A stretch of DNA of 8,906 nt from positions 1 to 8,906 of the forward strand of contig DBEP01000046.1 of assembly GCA_002294045.1 (NCBI GenBank), in the 5' to 3' direction. The DNA is from Lachnoclostridium sp. UBA903 (GTDB lineage: Bacteria > Bacillota > Clostridia > Lachnospirales > Lachnospiraceae). The notes beneath the pieces are model-generated. The model had not been told where the DNA came from and made no database searches. It saw only the letters and a list, made by a program, of their open reading frames with translations. Numbering within the stretch: the first letter of the stretch is position 1; each line of letters opens with the position of its first letter. Position numbers and translations under genes: made by a program. Positions 6,820-8,906 of the stretch are shown here, piece by piece.

Positions 6820-7765
6820 CTTTTCCATCCCCTTTCGACAACATATCACCGATACCGTCGCCCATGAAATTAAATCCCAGAATGATAATAATAATTGCAA
6901 TGGAAGGGAATATGGTCATCCACCATGCGTCGGGCATATAACGGGAACCATCCGATACCATTTGTCCAAGAGAAGGTGTCGGAGGCTGTTCCCCGAGCCC
7001 GACGTAACTTAAGGTTGCGCCGATTAAAATTACCCAGCCCACATCCAGAGCCATTTTTGTAAAAATGGCCGACAGGCAGTTGGGAAGGATTTCCCTGAAA
7101 ATAATATGATATTTACCGGCTCCGATTAAATCGGCAGAAATAACAAAATTTTCATTCCGGTAGGAGGTAGCCATACCATATACAAGCCTGGTGTACCAGG
7201 GCCACCACATGGCGGTTACCGCTATCATGGCATTAGTCAGGTTGGGTTTTAAAACGGAGGCTACGGCCAGTGCCAGAAGAAGTGCCGGGACGGAAAGAAA
7301 TACGTCCGTGATACGCATAATAATAGTATCTAATAAGGAGCCCTTTAAATAACCTGCCAGGATTCCCAGAAATACTCCGCTGGGAACAGATATGAGCAAT
7401 ACGATAACAGCCATGTACAAGGCTCCCCGGAAGGAAAATACGATACGGGTCAGTATATCCCTTCCCATGTTGTCCGTCCCTAACAGAAACTGGGAGGAGG
7501 GGGATTTGCTTGAATTGGCAAAATCAACATATGCGGATGCATGTTCCGAATACGGGGTAATATATCCGGCAAAAATTGCTGCTAAGATAACCAGACAGAC
7601 TATAATTAATCCCACAACGGATAATTTATTCCTGGAGAATTTGTGCCAGGCCTTTTTTAGGTTCTCCACCCGTTTTTCTTTTTCACTTGTTACGGGTCTT
7701 TCTTCTTTTCTCTTTGCCTCATATGCCAACGCTTTCTTAATTTCCGCTTCTTTTCTTCTATCCAT
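6812..7765 (-). CDS. ABC transporter permease, DppC/OppC-like
   Basis: This is an inner-membrane subunit of a dipeptide/oligopeptide/nickel-type importer, 317 residues. It has a long charged cytoplasmic N-terminus (residues 1-45, rich in K, E and R), then the OppC N-terminal segment with a first membrane helix at about 47-70. FLLGTDNMGRDILTRI (93-108) is the classic DppC block. Further helices lie near 115-138, 153-172, 177-197, 232-256 and 281-299. The EAA loop that contacts the ATPases is FVISADLIGAGKYHIIFREILPN (207-229, with A211, G215 and G217), followed by LSYVGLG...PSLG.MV (252-270) and NFMGDGIGDMLS near the end, all family hallmarks. The ATG shares its A with the stop of the partner permease (TAATG), and a GGGAGG site precedes it, indicating translational coupling. 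Confidence 0.95.
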   Translation of the reverse strand: MDRRKEAEIKKALAYEAKRKEERPVTSEKEKRVENLKKAWHKFSRNKLSVVGLIIVCLVILAAIFAGYITPYSEHASAYVDFANSSKSPSSQFLLGTDNMGRDILTRIVFSFRGALYMAVIVLLISVPSGVFLGILAGYLKGSLLDTIIMRITDVFLSVPALLLALAVASVLKPNLTNAMIAVTAMWWPWYTRLVYGMATSYRNENFVISADLIGAGKYHIIFREILPNCLSAIFTKMALDVGWVILIGATLSYVGLGEQPPTPSLGQMVSDGSRYMPDAWWMTIFPSIAIIIIILGFNFMGDGIGDMLSKGDGKDA

Positions 7766-8787
7766 TATTTCCCGCCTCCCAACCGTATTCTAGGATCCAG
7801 ATAAGCAACGATTACATCAACAAGAATATTGACTCCCACAAATATGATACCGAATATCATGATAACGCCGGAAATGGCATTCAAATCCTTTGCCAGCATG
7901 CCGTTCATACCATATTTGGAAATCCCGGGCCATCCAAAGATGACCTCAATCAGGAATGCATTGCCCATCAAGGCGGCAATGTCCATCCCCATGCAGGAAA
8001 CAGCAGGAATCAGCGAGGGTTTCAGCAGATATTTATTCATAATCAGGCGGTTTGGAATACCATAGCCCTTCATGGCCGCAAGATAATCCTTACCCATATT
8101 TTCCGTCATGGCATTGCGCACCAGGCGTGCCTCCTGGAACATACCGCCGGCACACAGGGCAAGTGCCGGCACCAGGGTATGTAAAAATGCATTCCAGAAG
8201 GTTTTAAAATCACCTGTTAGAAGACTGTCTAACGTATACATGCCGGTTATGGACGGGGGTGCCGCAAAGCCGTGGCTAAGACGGCCCAGTACCGGTATAA
8301 CCGGCCATACATAACCAAACAGCAGCATTAACAGTATGGCCAGTACAAATCCCGGCATGGCAACACCTGCATAGGAAAATACGCGTATCAGCCCGTCCAG
8401 CACGGAATCCCTGTGCTTTGCCGCCAATGTTCCCAAAAATACGGAACCAATCACCAGGAAAAAGGCCGCTAACAGCACCACTTCCAGCGTAGCCGGCAAA
8501 AATTCCGTCATATCCTGTGAAACCGGCCGGCTGGTCATGGTTGAAATGCCGAAATCACCTTTTAAAACCCCGCCTATCCAGTATGCATACTGAACCGGCA
8601 ATGCTTTGTTAAGATGGTTTTCTTCCCGGAAGGTTTCCAGGGCATAGTCCGTTGCGGTTGCCCCAAGTGCCATCCGGGCCGGGTCTCCGGGAATAATCCG
8701 GGCAATACAAAATATAACGATGGAAAGACCAAAGATAACAATAATAGACAACAATAATCTGTGCAAAATAAATTTTTTGAAATTCAT
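7765..8787 (-). CDS. ABC transporter permease, DppB/OppB-like
   Basis: This is the other membrane subunit of the importer, 340 residues, a normal DppB length. Helix 1 spans about 8-30 and is followed by ARIIPGDPARMALG (29-42), the hallmark of the family. The periplasm-side loop has KGDFGISTMTSRPV (76-89). Further helices lie near 100-122, 134-160, 201-217, 262-285 and 306-330, giving six in all. The EAA coupling loop runs about 218-255 with EARLVRNAM and DYLAAMKGYG. The end YLDPRIRLGG is canonical. The ATG at 8787 has AGAGG at 8800-8796, 8 nt upstream. It is the first gene of the visible series. In most such operons a solute-binding lipoprotein gene is adjacent; none is present within the 119 nt remaining upstream, so it lies outside the window or elsewhere in the genome. 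Confidence 0.95.
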   Translation of the reverse strand: MNFKKFILHRLLLSIIVIFGLSIVIFCIARIIPGDPARMALGATATDYALETFREENHLNKALPVQYAYWIGGVLKGDFGISTMTSRPVSQDMTEFLPATLEVVLLAAFFLVIGSVFLGTLAAKHRDSVLDGLIRVFSYAGVAMPGFVLAILLMLLFGYVWPVIPVLGRLSHGFAAPPSITGMYTLDSLLTGDFKTFWNAFLHTLVPALALCAGGMFQEARLVRNAMTENMGKDYLAAMKGYGIPNRLIMNKYLLKPSLIPAVSCMGMDIAALMGNAFLIEVIFGWPGISKYGMNGMLAKDLNAISGVIMIFGIIFVGVNILVDVIVAYLDPRIRLGGGK

Positions 8788-8800
8788 ACTTCATTCCTCT

Positions 8801-8906
8801 TTCTCTTTCCTTAAAGCTTCCTAGCGTGTGTTTGAAAAATGTTTGTACCGGGCTGGATGCTCCAATTTGCGGGAGACAAGGATAGATTTTGGGAGCGTAG
8901 TGGTGC
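8801..8906. other. Unassigned region upstream of the first permease gene
   Basis: I find no recognisable gene here. One minus-strand frame is open to the edge, but its predicted residues look non-coding and continue out of frame into the permease gene. The segment 8821-8906 is more G-rich on the plus strand than the flanking gap and has several GGAG/CTCC patches able to form short stems (CTCC at 8860-8863 with GGAG at 8871-8874). No convincing -35/-10 pair was found on the minus strand. It may be a leader, the end of an upstream unit, or a copy of a dispersed intergenic repeat; the sequence alone does not decide. Confidence 0.3.

Noticed and set aside
6820..6900. N-terminal extension of the DppD-like ATPase to the ATG at 6900
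   Set aside because: It would overlap the permease gene by about 90 nt, has no ribosome binding site advantage, and adds residues absent from the family.
7392..7793. 133-residue plus-strand open frame
   Set aside because: It is antisense to the DppC-like permease; its hydrophobic stretches simply mirror membrane-segment codons.

Overview
The window suggests a Gram-positive Bacillota genome, most likely a gut-type Clostridia (Lachnospiraceae-like). The evidence is strong AGGAGG-type ribosome binding sites, moderate G+C coding DNA with short AT-rich gaps, and protein sequences of clostridial character. This is inference; there is no rRNA or marker gene to confirm it.

All eight genes lie on the minus strand and read from the right edge to the left edge. 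In transcription order they are: two oligopeptide-type ABC permeases (8787-7765 and 7765-6812), two ABC ATPases (6819-5830 and 5818-4835), an Asp/Glu/hydantoin racemase-superfamily protein (4764-3991), an XRE-cupin regulator (3863-3315), HyuA (3263-1221) and HyuB (1216 to the left edge, cut off). The transporter genes are tightly packed with 1-nt and 8-nt overlaps and an 11-nt gap. hyuA and hyuB are 4 nt apart. The only promoter-like gap is 3906-3990, in front of the regulator. It has a perfect minus-strand TATAAT and an imperfect 22-bp palindrome at the predicted transcription start.

Read together, this looks like a catabolic module for a hydantoin-like or lactam-like cyclic amide. The ABC transporter would import the compound, the racemase would interconvert its enantiomers, HyuA/HyuB would open the ring with ATP, and the XRE-cupin protein would sense substrate or product. 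The substrate cannot be named from sequence. The solute-binding protein for the transporter is not in the window, and the C-terminal part of HyuB is missing.

The right margin (about 8801-8906) holds no convincing gene and may be a promoter/leader region or a dispersed intergenic repeat. No RNA genes, mobile elements, CRISPR arrays or clear rho-independent terminators were seen.
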